DNA of 27,917 bases from an uncultured Faecalibacterium sp. (GTDB lineage Bacteria > Bacillota > Clostridia > Oscillospirales > Ruminococcaceae): contig CAKTCY010000024.1 of NCBI GenBank assembly GCA_934540955.1, forward strand, positions 1-27,917, given 5' to 3'. Shown one piece after another: positions 1 through 7,784 of this stretch. Positions within the stretch are counted from its first letter, which is position 1, and the number at the start of each line of letters is the position of its first letter. Below the pieces are notes generated by a model. It was not told the DNA's origin, did not search any database, and saw only the letters and a list, made by a program, of their open reading frames with translations. Position numbers and translations under genes: made by a program.

Positions 1-1
1 A

Positions 2-130
2 CGAGAATTTTTGCCCGCAGACAAGGCGATTTTCCGCAGCAATCCTGACGGATTGCAAGGGAAAGCAACGCAGTATGTGAGCAAAAAGGCCGCTCGAGCG
101 GTGTGCAATGCTTATGAAAAGGGCTTCTAA
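2..130 (+). CDS. C-terminal end of an unidentified protein (partial)
   Basis: An open frame runs in from the left edge and ends at TAA 128-130, giving 42 residues that end in NAYEKGF. The visible tail is basic and mixed in composition, with no motif I recognise. It ends 26 nt before the next gene, so the two could share a transcript. The frame is the only long one here on this strand and has codon use like the neighbours, but with so little sequence neither family nor function can be named. Confidence 0.5.
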   Translation, partial: REFLPADKAIFRSNPDGLQGKATQYVSKKAARAVCNAYEKGF

Positions 131-156
131 ATCCCATAGAAAGAGGAAAGACCGTC

Positions 157-1074
157 ATGTTGTTTGGCAGACGTAAACCCGGCTACACCACCACGGTGGA
201 TGGCAGCGTAGACCCGGAACAGGCCGTTCTGGAACTGCAAAAGGCAGAGCTGGCCGCCAAGAAAAAGCCCAAGGCAGAGGTGTTCGACATCGACGCCGCA
301 AGCGAGACTGCCCGCCGCCTGAAGGAGACCGGCAGCACCTTTGACGGCAGCGCCGCCAAGACCGGCGAGGACGTGATCGCCGCAGTGGAGCGGGAGACCG
401 CCGAGCTTGCCGCAAAGCAGGCCGCCGAGGCCGCACCCGAAGCCGCCGAAGCTGCGCAGCCCGATGCTGCAAAGCCGGAGCTGCTGGATTTTCTGGCCGG
501 TGAACCGGAGGCGGAAAACGATCCCTTTGCGGATCAGCCCACCAAGACTGCCCCGGAGCTGCCCCAGCTGACCCCTGCACAGGAGCTGGCCGGTTACATC
601 CGCGCCCGCTCTGCGGCTGCGCTGATTACCCCCCACGCTTTGCTGCTGGAGGAAGTGGAAAACGCCGACGAGCTGCTGGCGCAGATGCCCGCAGACCCCC
701 AGTGCACCGATATCGTCACCCGCGCGGGCGCAAAGGACACCTACTACTACTCCAACGCCAATATGAGCGATAACTACGCCATGATCGCGCAGCTCATCGA
801 GGACAAGGATCTGTGTGTGATGTTCGCCGAGATGGTGCGGTTCAACGCCCGCATCTACCCCAGCGCCACCCCGCTCAGGTACTTCCAGCGCTCCCCCTAC
901 GGCCTTGCGCCGGAGGTCATCGAGCAGACCTGGAAGGCCATGCAGGAGAACCCCGCCTATGCCGATATCGAGGAGCTGACCAACAACCAGAACGAGCGGT
1001 TCCTCTTTTCCACCAAGCACCTCACCCGCCGCTACGCCAAGGCTATCAGCGACGTGGACGAGTTCTGCGATTAA
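157..1074 (+). CDS. Unknown 305-residue soluble protein, possibly YdhW-like
   Basis: The ATG at 157 follows GAGGA at 143-147. No signal peptide or membrane segment is visible. Residues 1-150 are Ala/Glu/Lys/Pro-rich and probably largely disordered or coiled. The C-terminal half (about 195-305) looks like a folded domain, with a DTYYYSNANMSDNYAMI stretch, then FAEMVRFN and, near the end, FLFSTKHLTRRYAKAI. The domain reminds me of proteins annotated YdhW, which accompany YdhV-type aldehyde ferredoxin oxidoreductases. That recollection is weak, but the position just before cofactor genes for such enzymes would suit it. No catalytic residues can be claimed. It is followed by a 430-bp gap and then moeA. 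Confidence 0.6.
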   Translation: MLFGRRKPGYTTTVDGSVDPEQAVLELQKAELAAKKKPKAEVFDIDAASETARRLKETGSTFDGSAAKTGEDVIAAVERETAELAAKQAAEAAPEAAEAAQPDAAKPELLDFLAGEPEAENDPFADQPTKTAPELPQLTPAQELAGYIRARSAAALITPHALLLEEVENADELLAQMPADPQCTDIVTRAGAKDTYYYSNANMSDNYAMIAQLIEDKDLCVMFAEMVRFNARIYPSATPLRYFQRSPYGLAPEVIEQTWKAMQENPAYADIEELTNNQNERFLFSTKHLTRRYAKAISDVDEFCD

Positions 1075-1189
1075 ACCAACCTACAATTGAATCAGGGTAT
1101 AAGAGCTTCTTTGAGCAAAGGTGTCTAAACTCCCACAAGGAGCAGGACACCGCGCCGCAATGCTGCACCCGCAAGGGCGGGCATTCAAG

Positions 1190-1420
1190 GGTGGCGGGGG
1201 AAACCCCACCGCCTTCCCGCAGAAGAAACGCTGCAATTTGAAAAAAAGAACTCCTCCCATCTTCACAGGTGCTTTTTGGCTGTGTGCTGCCGCTGCAAGG
1301 GCGGCGCATAGCCAAAGGCTGCCACCGGCGTAGCAGACTGCAAACTGCCGCAGCCGGTTTTGTGGGGATATTCTGCGGAGGCGTTTTGATTTTCCGGTCA
1401 AGACGTCTCCGCTTCTTTTT
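1190..1420 (+). promoter_or_regulatory. Structured moeA leader: several hairpins, last one terminator-like; possible Moco-type riboswitch
   Basis: The 433-nt gap between the 305-residue gene and moeA holds no convincing gene but is full of secondary structure. Visible hairpins are 1190-1213; 1275-1316 (about 18 bp with G-U pairs, TTTGGC to GCCAAA); 1317-1355 (GGCTG/CAGCC and CGGC/GCCG with CCAC bulged); and 1375-1412 (GCGGAG to CTCCGC, about 15 bp) followed by CTTCTTTTT. The last is shaped like an intrinsic terminator about 95 nt before the moeA start. A CAGGTG at 1267-1272 could pair with CACCTG near 1421-1426 to close the set. The stretches GGTGCTTT, GGC-GTG and TGCCACC resemble, from memory, parts of the E. 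coli moaA Moco RNA. An alternative is a dispersed repeat plus the terminator of the upstream gene. Confidence 0.4.
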
Positions 1421-1507
1421 CACCTGCCTTTTTTGAAAAAAGAATACCCCTGCTCCCCCGCCTGAGCCATAGCAGGCCGGGAGAGTGGGTCTATGGAGGA
1501 AGTTATA

Positions 1508-2746
1508 ATGAATCAGCCTTTCTGCTCCCCCGTTCAGGCGCTGCGCAGCGTGCTGGACGCGGCAGCACTTCTGCCTTCTCCATCTGCGGAGACCATCCCG
1601 CTGGAAGCCGCCTGCGGGCGCATTGCCGCCGCCGACCTCTGCGCCCGGATGGACCAGCCCCCCTTTGACCGCAGCCCGCTGGACGGCTACGCCCTGCACA
1701 GCGCGGATACCGCCGGTGCAAGCCGGGAGACCCCGGTCACCCTGCCGGTGGTGATGAAGCTTTACGCGGGCGATGCCCCGGCTGCGGCGCTGCCCGCAGG
1801 GTGCGCCGCCCGCATCATGACCGGTGCCCCCCTGCCGGAGGGCGCAGACTGCGTCCTGATGCAGGAGCTGACCGACAGCGGCGAAGAGACCGTGCAGCTG
1901 TATGCCGCCGTAAAGCCGCTGCAAAACGTCGTGTTCCGGGGCGAGGACGTGGCCGCAGGTGCGGTCATTGCGCCCGCCGGGACGGTGCTCTCCCCCGCCC
2001 ATCTGGGCGTGCTGGCCGGGCAGGGCTATGCCGAGGTAACGGTCTGCCGTCCGCTGACCGTGGGCATCCTTTCCACCGGCAGCGAGCTGCTGGAACCCGG
2101 CGCACCGTGGGCACCCGGTAAAATTTACGATGCCAACGGCATCCAGAACGCCGCCCGGCTGCGTCAGCTGGGCTTTGCCGTAGAGCGGCAGCAGTGCTCC
2201 GACGACCCGGAGGTCATCACCGGTAAAATGCAGGAGCTGCTGACTTGCTGCGATGCCGTCATCACCAGCGGCGGCGTCTCTGTGGGGCAGAAGGACTATC
2301 TGCCCCTTGTGCTGGAAAAGCTGGGTGCACAGCTGCTGGTGGAGGGCGTAGCCCAGAAGCCCGGCAGCCCCATGCTGGCGGCAACGCTGGGCGGCAAGCT
2401 GGTGTTCTGCCTGTCCGGCAACCCCTTTGCCTCCGCCGCTACGCTGGAGCAGTACGCCATCCCCGCGCTGCTGCGCGCCGCCGGACGCCGGGAGGAGAGC
2501 TGCATCCCCGCCCGCACCGTCTGCACCCTGACGAACGGCTTTTCCAAGCCCAGCAAGGGCAACCGCTATCTGCGGGCGACTGCCTGCGGCGGCACGGTGA
2601 CCCTGCCCGGCGCGGGCAGCACCGAGGCACACTCCTCCGGTGCGCTGTCCGCCATGATGGGCTGCAACTGTCTGGTGGAGATCCCTGCCGGCAGCGGGCC
2701 GGTGGAAGCCGGTATGGAAGTGGAGGTGCTTTGCTTTGTACAGTGA
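1508..2746 (+). CDS. moeA: Molybdopterin molybdenumtransferase MoeA
   Basis: MoeA inserts molybdate into adenylylated molybdopterin, the last step of Mo cofactor synthesis, in the cytoplasm. The protein has 412 residues, the usual length. It shows the N-terminal PPFDRSPLDGYAL motif (about 51-63), TGAPLPEGADCVLMQE near 107-122, the MogA-like domain with STGSELLEPG and SGGVSVGQKDY (about 251-261), and a C-terminal domain with FCLSGNPFASAATLEQY. An in-frame ATG lies at 1493, but GGAGGA at 1495-1500 is 7 nt before the ATG at 1508, so 1508 is the likely start. The gene overlaps mobB by 11 nt. It opens a cofactor operon that also contains a second, divergent MoeA-like gene. Confidence 0.95.
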   Translation: MNQPFCSPVQALRSVLDAAALLPSPSAETIPLEAACGRIAAADLCARMDQPPFDRSPLDGYALHSADTAGASRETPVTLPVVMKLYAGDAPAAALPAGCAARIMTGAPLPEGADCVLMQELTDSGEETVQLYAAVKPLQNVVFRGEDVAAGAVIAPAGTVLSPAHLGVLAGQGYAEVTVCRPLTVGILSTGSELLEPGAPWAPGKIYDANGIQNAARLRQLGFAVERQQCSDDPEVITGKMQELLTCCDAVITSGGVSVGQKDYLPLVLEKLGAQLLVEGVAQKPGSPMLAATLGGKLVFCLSGNPFASAATLEQYAIPALLRAAGRREESCIPARTVCTLTNGFSKPSKGNRYLRATACGGTVTLPGAGSTEAHSSGALSAMMGCNCLVEIPAGSGPVEAGMEVEVLCFVQ

Positions 2747-3254
2747 ACAAAAACAGGCGCTTGCCGAAACGCAGGCACTCAAGCGCCCGGCGGTGCTGGC
2801 CATCAGCGGGGTGCACAACAGCGGTAAGACCACCCTGCTGGAAAAGCTGCTGCCCGTGCTGCGCAGCCGTGGGCTGAAGGTGGGCGTCATCAAGCACGAC
2901 GGCCACGATTTTACCCCGGACGTGCCCGGCACCGACAGCTACCGTCTGCGGGAAGCCGGTGCCGAGGGCGTGGCGGTCTATTCCGGCACGCGCTACCTGC
3001 TGACCGAGGAATTCCGCCTGACCGAGCAGGATCTGCTTGCCCTGTTCGAGCGTCACGGCTACGACCTTGTGCTGCTGGAGGGGTTCAAATCCAGCGGCTG
3101 GCCGAAGCTCGAGGTGGTGCGCAGCGCCATTTCGGATGCGCCCGTCTCCTTCCAGCCGCTGGCGGTAGTGGGAGATATCCCCGGCGCAGATTTTGACCTG
3201 AACGATATTCCGGCACTGGCAGACTGGATCGAAGCCCAGATGCCCGCGCTGTAA
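2736..3254 (+). CDS. mobB: Molybdopterin-guanine dinucleotide biosynthesis adapter MobB
   Basis: MobB is a P-loop GTP-binding protein that assists attachment of a nucleotide to the Mo cofactor. The 172-residue product has the Walker A motif GVHNSGKTT at 25-33, followed by GVIKHDGHDF and GTDSYRLREAGA, both typical of MobB, and DLVLLEGFKSSGWPKLEVVR. The start is a TTG at 2736, supported by GGAGGTG at 2722-2728 inside the end of moeA; the reading frames overlap by 11 nt, which suggests translational coupling. No mobA (guanylyltransferase) partner is visible here, so the nucleotide-transfer partner must be elsewhere or the protein may serve another role. Confidence 0.92.
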   Translation: MYSEQKQALAETQALKRPAVLAISGVHNSGKTTLLEKLLPVLRSRGLKVGVIKHDGHDFTPDVPGTDSYRLREAGAEGVAVYSGTRYLLTEEFRLTEQDLLALFERHGYDLVLLEGFKSSGWPKLEVVRSAISDAPVSFQPLAVVGDIPGADFDLNDIPALADWIEAQMPAL

Positions 3255-3267
3255 GGAGAATGCCATC

Positions 3268-4287
3268 ATGAAACTGATCCGTACTGTTGACGCCGCAGGG
3301 CAGGTGCTCTGCCATGATATCACCCAGATCATCCCGGGCGAGTACAAGGATGCCCGCTTCCGCAAGGGGCACGTCATCCAGCCCGAGGACATCCCTGTGC
3401 TGCTTTCCATCGGCAAGGAGAACCTCTACGTCTGGGAAAAGCACCCCGGCATCCTCCACGAGGACGAAGCAGCCGCCCTGCTGTACAAGGCCGCTGCGGG
3501 CAAAAATATCCACGGTACTGCGCCGAAAGAGGGCAAGATCGAGCTGATTGCGGACTGCGACGGGCTGCTAAAGATCAACCGCAAGGCGCTGCTGGCTGTG
3601 AACAGCACCCCGCAGATGATGATTGCCACCATCCACGGCGACCTGCCGGTGAAAAAGGGCCAGAAGCTGGCCGGTACCCGCATCATCCCGCTGGTCATCG
3701 AGCAGGAGAAGATGGACGCCATGCAGGCTGCTGCCGGGGCAGAGCCTATCCTGAACGTGCTGCCCATGCAGGCCAAAAAGGTGGGCATCATCACCACTGG
3801 CAGCGAGGTGTTCAAGGGACGCATTGAGGATAAATTCACCCCCATCCTGCAAAGCAAGCTGGCTGTCTACGGCTGTGAGATGGTTTTCCATAAGGTCTGC
3901 GATGATGACCCCGCCGGGATCACCGCCGCCATTCTGGAAGCCAAAGCCGCCGGGTGCGAGCTGATCTTTACCACCGGCGGCATGAGCGTAGACCCCGACG
4001 ACCGCACCCCGCTGGCTATCAAGAATACCGGGGCAGACATCATCACCTACGGCGCACCGGTGCTGCCGGGAGCCATGTTCCTTGTCAGTTATCTGGACGG
4101 TGTGCCGGTGTGCGGCCTGCCCGGCTGCGTGATGTACGCCAAGCGCACCATCTTTGACCTGCTGCTGCCCCGTCTGCTGGCCGATGACCCCATCACCGCC
4201 GAGGATATCGCCCGCTTGGGTGAGGGCGGCCTGTGCCTGAACTGCGAGGTCTGCCACTGGCCGAACTGCGGCTTTGGGCACTGCTGA
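3268..4287 (+). CDS. MoeA-like molybdopterin-binding protein with Cys-rich C-terminal tail
   Basis: This 339-residue protein belongs to the MoeA/MogA superfamily but lacks the canonical MoeA N-terminal motifs. It starts with MKLIRTVDAAGQVLCHDIT, has a middle domain with GDLPVKKGQKLAGTRIIPL, and then the molybdopterin-binding domain: GIITTGSEVFKGRIEDKF and TTGGMSVDPDDRTPLAIK, followed by VCGLPGC. The last 20 residues contain five cysteines, arranged C-x2-C-x2-C-x4-C-x4-C, ending GFGHC. This suggests a metal or Fe-S site, which is inference. The start at 3268 follows AAGGAG 3253-3258. It sits between mobB and moaC, so it probably acts in cofactor maturation, perhaps as the second MoeA found in organisms that use tungsten as well as molybdenum. 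Confidence 0.85.
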   Translation: MKLIRTVDAAGQVLCHDITQIIPGEYKDARFRKGHVIQPEDIPVLLSIGKENLYVWEKHPGILHEDEAAALLYKAAAGKNIHGTAPKEGKIELIADCDGLLKINRKALLAVNSTPQMMIATIHGDLPVKKGQKLAGTRIIPLVIEQEKMDAMQAAAGAEPILNVLPMQAKKVGIITTGSEVFKGRIEDKFTPILQSKLAVYGCEMVFHKVCDDDPAGITAAILEAKAAGCELIFTTGGMSVDPDDRTPLAIKNTGADIITYGAPVLPGAMFLVSYLDGVPVCGLPGCVMYAKRTIFDLLLPRLLADDPITAEDIARLGEGGLCLNCEVCHWPNCGFGHC

Positions 4288-4317
4288 AACCCTCTCAGCT
4301 TACTAAGGTGAAAAAAT

Positions 4318-4815
4318 ATGAGTGAAAATAATCTGACACATTTTGATGCCGCCGGGAACGCCGTGATGGTGGACGTGAGCGCAAAGCCCGTCACCACCCG
4401 GGAAGCCACTGCCCACGGCATTATTACCATGAACGCCGAGGCCTTTGCCGCCGTGCAGAGCGGCACCGTGAAAAAAGGCGATGTGCTGGGCGTGGCGCGC
4501 ATTGCGGGCATCATGGCCACCAAGCGCACCAGTGAGCTGATCCCCCTGTGCCATCCGCTGCCCTTGACCAAGGTGGGCATCGAGTTCCGTCTGCTGCCCG
4601 AGCGGCAGTCTGTGGAGGCCCTGTGCACCGTCAAGACCAGCGGTGTGACCGGCGTGGAGATGGAGGCGCTGACCGGCGTTTCCACCGCGCTGCTGACCAT
4701 CTACGATATGTGCAAGGCCGTGGATAAGGGCATGGAGCTGGGCGAGATTCATCTGGTGGAAAAGACCGGCGGCAAGAGCGGCCACTATATCCGGGCGGAG
4801 GGCGGCTATGTTTGA
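4318..4815 (+). CDS. moaC: Cyclic pyranopterin monophosphate synthase MoaC
   Basis: MoaC converts the MoaA product, 3',8-cyclo-dihydro-GTP, into cyclic pyranopterin monophosphate. The 165-residue protein is full length and has the family motifs: [16 protein letters not shown] at the start, [16 protein letters not shown] in the middle, [11 protein letters not shown], and the closing [31 protein letters not shown] at 4305-4310 precedes the ATG. Its last 8 nt overlap the moaA start, so the two enzymes of the first pathway step are coupled. Confidence 0.97.
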   Translation: MSENNLTHFDAAGNAVMVDVSAKPVTTREATAHGIITMNAEAFAAVQSGTVKKGDVLGVARIAGIMATKRTSELIPLCHPLPLTKVGIEFRLLPERQSVEALCTVKTSGVTGVEMEALTGVSTALLTIYDMCKAVDKGMELGEIHLVEKTGGKSGHYIRAEGGYV

Positions 4816-5785
4816 TCGTTACCAGCGCGAGATCCATTATCTGCGCCTGTCGGTGACCGACCTGTGCAACCTGCGCTGCCGCTACTGTATGCCGGACGGC
4901 GTGGAAAAGCTGGAGCGGGAAGCCGTGCTGACCTACGAGGAGTTTCTGCGCTTGGCTGCACTGTTTGCCCAGTGCGGCATCGACACCGTGCGGGTGACCG
5001 GCGGCGAGCCGCTGGTGCGCAAGAATGTGGCGCAGCTGGTGGCAGGGCTTAAAGAGACCCCGGGCATCCGCCGGGTCACCCTGACCACCAACGCGGTGCT
5101 GCTGGCAGAGCAGCTGCCCGCTTTGCTGGACGCAGGGCTGGACAGCGTGAACATCAGTCTGGACACCCTGCGCCCGGAGGTGTTCCGGCAGATCACCGCC
5201 CGGGACGATTTTGCCGCCGTGCAGGCGGGCTTGCAGGCGGCGCTGGAAAGCGGCCTGCCGGTCAAGCTGAACTGTGTGCCGCAGGCGGGCGTCAACGAGG
5301 GCGAGTTGGAACAGCTTGCCGCGCTGGCAAGGGACAACGCCCTGCAGGTGCGGTTCATCGAGATGATGCCCATCGGCTACGGCGCTGCCATGCCCTGCAT
5401 CTCCGGCCCGGAGCTGCGGGAGCGGTTTGCCCGGCGCTGGCCGGAGCTTGCGCCCCTTTCCCCCGCGCAGGAGCACGCCTTGGGCGACGGCCCGGCGGTG
5501 TACTACACCGTACCGGGCTGGCAGGGCAGCATCGGCTTTATTGCAGCGGTGCACGGCAAGTTCTGCGCCTCCTGCAACCGGGTGCGGCTGACCAGTCAGG
5601 GCTTTTTGCGCCCCTGCCTTGCCAGCGAGACCGGGTGCGACCTGCGCGCACTGCTGCGCAGCGGCGCGGACGATGCGCAGCTGCTGGCCGCCATCCGGGA
5701 GACCATCTGGGCAAAGCCCCGGGAACACCATTTTAACGACAGTTCCATGCCCGCTACCCGCGGGATGTATCGCATTGGAGGATAA
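4808..5785 (+). CDS. moaA: GTP 3',8-cyclase MoaA (radical SAM)
   Basis: MoaA rearranges GTP to 3',8-cyclo-GTP using a radical S-adenosylmethionine mechanism and two [4Fe-4S] clusters. The 325-residue sequence has the N-terminal radical SAM cluster CNLRCRYC (Cys20, 24, 27), the TGGEPL motif at 64-69, and a C-terminal cluster motif [19 protein letters not shown] (Cys253, 256, 270). It ends in Gly-Gly, the conserved tail needed for activity in characterised MoaA proteins. The start lies inside moaC, with GGAGGG just before it. Confidence 0.97.
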   Translation: MFDRYQREIHYLRLSVTDLCNLRCRYCMPDGVEKLEREAVLTYEEFLRLAALFAQCGIDTVRVTGGEPLVRKNVAQLVAGLKETPGIRRVTLTTNAVLLAEQLPALLDAGLDSVNISLDTLRPEVFRQITARDDFAAVQAGLQAALESGLPVKLNCVPQAGVNEGELEQLAALARDNALQVRFIEMMPIGYGAAMPCISGPELRERFARRWPELAPLSPAQEHALGDGPAVYYTVPGWQGSIGFIAAVHGKFCASCNRVRLTSQGFLRPCLASETGCDLRALLRSGADDAQLLAAIRETIWAKPREHHFNDSSMPATRGMYRIGG

Positions 5786-5790
5786 TAACT

Positions 5791-6723
5791 ATGGGTAAGC
5801 TTCTGGCAATCTGCACCAGCCCCAAGCGGGGCACCGTAAAAACCGAGGTGCCCAGCGCCGTCCTGACCCCGGAATGGGGCATCGTGGAGGACGCACACGG
5901 CGGCAACTGGCACCGTCAGGTCAGTATGCTCAGTGCGGAAAAGATCGAGGCCTTCCGTAAAAAAATCTGGGTAGACTACGGTGCCTTCGGCGAAAATCTG
6001 GTCATCGAGGGCTTCGATTTCCGCAGCCTGCCGGTGACCAGCCGGTTCGCTATTGGCGATGTTGTGCTGGAAATGACCCAGATCGGCAAGGAGTGCCACA
6101 ATGATTGTGTTATCAAGCAGCAGACCGGCGAGTGCATCATGCCCCACGAGGGCGTGTTCGCCCGGGTGCTCACCGGCGGCGAGATCCATGTGGGGGACGA
6201 GGTGACCTTGCTGCCCGCACTGGAAAACCCGCCCCTGCGCGCTGCCGTTATCACTCTTTCCGATAAGGGCAGCCGCGGCGAGCGGGAGGACAAAAGCGGC
6301 CCGCTGATCGCCCAAATGCTCACCGCCGCAGGCTATGTGGTAGAGGAGACCATGATCCTGCCGGACGAGGCCAAGGCGCTGAAGGCGCAGCTCATCCGCA
6401 TGGCAGACGGCCGTCAGGTGAACCTTGTGCTCACCACCGGCGGCACCGGCTTCTCCCCCCGGGACATCACCCCGGAGGCCACCTGCGCCGTGGCCGACCG
6501 CAATGCCCCCGGCATTGCCGAGGCCATGCGCTACCACAGCCTGAGCATCACCCCGCGCGGGATGCTGAGCCGCGGCGTCAGTGTGCTGCGCGGCAAGACC
6601 CTGATCGTCAATCTGCCGGGCAGCCCCAAGGCGGTGCAGGAGAATCTGGAGTACATCCTACCCAGCCTGGAGCACGGGGTACGCATCGCCGCGGGTCTGG
6701 ACGGCGAGTGCGCCCGCAAGTAA
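5791..6723 (+). CDS. MOSC domain-MogA/MoaB fusion protein
   Basis: This 310-residue protein is a two-domain fusion. Residues 1 to about 141 form a MOSC domain, a fold found in Mo cofactor sulfurases and other cofactor-handling proteins; Cys102, Cys106 and Cys115 (IGKECHNDC, GEC) are candidates for persulfide or pterin contact. Residues about 150-310 form a MogA/MoaB domain, which adenylylates molybdopterin before MoeA inserts the metal; AAVITLSDKGSRGEREDKSG and TTGGTGFSPRDITPEAT are its signature, and NLPGSPKAV closes the active site region. GGAGG lies at 5778-5782, and the gap to moaA is 5 nt. The fusion supplies the MogA step otherwise missing from the cluster. Confidence 0.92.
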   Translation: MGKLLAICTSPKRGTVKTEVPSAVLTPEWGIVEDAHGGNWHRQVSMLSAEKIEAFRKKIWVDYGAFGENLVIEGFDFRSLPVTSRFAIGDVVLEMTQIGKECHNDCVIKQQTGECIMPHEGVFARVLTGGEIHVGDEVTLLPALENPPLRAAVITLSDKGSRGEREDKSGPLIAQMLTAAGYVVEETMILPDEAKALKAQLIRMADGRQVNLVLTTGGTGFSPRDITPEATCAVADRNAPGIAEAMRYHSLSITPRGMLSRGVSVLRGKTLIVNLPGSPKAVQENLEYILPSLEHGVRIAAGLDGECARK

Positions 6724-6821
6724 GGTTTCCCGCCCTGTTTTCCTTTACGGGGCGTAGAAATAAATATTTTTTATCGCAATTTTCAAAAGCAGTCCCTATC
6801 AAAACAACATATTTGCGATAT

Positions 6822-6869
6822 GCAGTTTGCGGATGTTGCCTGTGCATTAAAAACGCAAACTGCTATACT
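6822..6869 (+). promoter_or_regulatory. modA promoter with perfect inverted-repeat operator
   Basis: An extended -10 element, TGCTATACT (6861-6869), lies 21 nt before the modA start; no good -35 is seen 16-18 bp upstream. GCAGTTTGCG at 6822-6831 and CGCAAACTGC at 6854-6863 form a perfect 10-bp inverted repeat whose arm centres are 32 bp apart, about three helical turns. The right arm runs into the extended -10. This is where a repressor of molybdate uptake would be expected to bind, but the sequence is not the E. coli ModE site and no regulator gene is nearby. Confidence 0.6.
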
Positions 6870-6889
6870 TGAAGTAAGGAGAAACAGAG

Positions 6890-7774
6890 ATGAACAACCA
6901 TCGCATTTCCCGTCGGAGTTTTCTGGCCGCTGCCGGTATGGCCGGTGCAGCCGCTGCTCTCACCGCCTGCGGCGGTGCTGCTTCCAGCGCAGCATCGTCC
7001 GCGGCTTCCTCTGCCGCCGCTTCCTCGGAAGCAGCCCAGAGCGTGGAGCTGATCGTGTTTGCCGCCGCCTCCCTCACCGAGACGCTGAACGCTCTCGGAG
7101 AAAGCTACACGGCAGAGCACCCGGAGGTGACCTTCCGCTTTAACTTCGACTCCTCCGGTACTCTCAAGACCCAGATCCAGGAGGGCGCGGATTGCGATTT
7201 GTTCATCTCTGCCGGTCAGAAGCAGATGAACCAGCTGGACATCACCGCCTCTGCCGAGGTGAACAAGGACGGCCTTGACTTTGTGGATGCCGACAGCCGC
7301 GTGAACCTGCTGGAGAACAAGGTGGTGCTCTGCGTGCCGGAGGGCAGCGACAAGGGCATTGACAGCTTTGATGCACTGGCTGAGCACCTGAAGGCACAGG
7401 ATATCCTGTTCTGCATGGGCAACAGCGATGTGCCCGTGGGTCAGTACACCCAGAAGATCCTTGCCTACTACCAGCTGGACGAGGCTGCACTGGCTGCTGC
7501 GGGCGTGATCACCTACGGCTCCAACGTCAAGGAGGTGACCACGCAGGTCACCGAGGGCAGCGTAGATGCCGGTGTCGTTTACTGCACCGATGCCTACAGC
7601 GCCGGTCTGACCCCTGTGGACGAGGCCACCAAGGAGATGTGCGGTCAGGTCATCTACCCCGCCGCCGTGCTGAAGGCTGCCCCCAACGCCGAGGCTGCCA
7701 AGGAGTTTCTGGCTTACTTACAGACCGACAAGGCCATGACCGTGTTCGAGGGCGTGGGCTTCAGCGCCGTATAA
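6890..7774 (+). CDS. modA: Molybdate ABC transporter substrate-binding lipoprotein ModA
   Basis: ModA captures molybdate (or tungstate) outside the membrane for the ModBC importer. The 294-residue precursor begins with a twin-arginine-like signal SRRSFLAAAG followed by a lipobox LTAC (Cys27), then a low-complexity Ala/Ser spacer to about residue 50. The mature domain starts with ELIVFAAASLTETLNALG, has FDSSGTLKTQIQEGADCDLF, and ends with a typical EFLAYLQTDKAMTVFEGVGF. These are standard ModA features. TAAGGAGA at 6875-6882 precedes the ATG. modB follows after 10 nt. Specificity for molybdate over tungstate cannot be told from the sequence. Confidence 0.93.
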   Translation: MNNHRISRRSFLAAAGMAGAAAALTACGGAASSAASSAASSAAASSEAAQSVELIVFAAASLTETLNALGESYTAEHPEVTFRFNFDSSGTLKTQIQEGADCDLFISAGQKQMNQLDITASAEVNKDGLDFVDADSRVNLLENKVVLCVPEGSDKGIDSFDALAEHLKAQDILFCMGNSDVPVGQYTQKILAYYQLDEAALAAAGVITYGSNVKEVTTQVTEGSVDAGVVYCTDAYSAGLTPVDEATKEMCGQVIYPAAVLKAAPNAEAAKEFLAYLQTDKAMTVFEGVGFSAV

Positions 7775-7784
7775 AGGAGCAGGC

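Noticed and set aside
1046..2932. Long minus-strand frame over the leader and moeA
   Set aside because: Antisense shadow of moeA with no motif and no ribosome site.
6728..6754. Hairpin CGCCC/GGGCG after the MOSC-MogA gene as a terminator
   Set aside because: The stem is short with a 10-base loop, and the T-run is more than 10 nt beyond it. Read-through into modA is possible but not shown.
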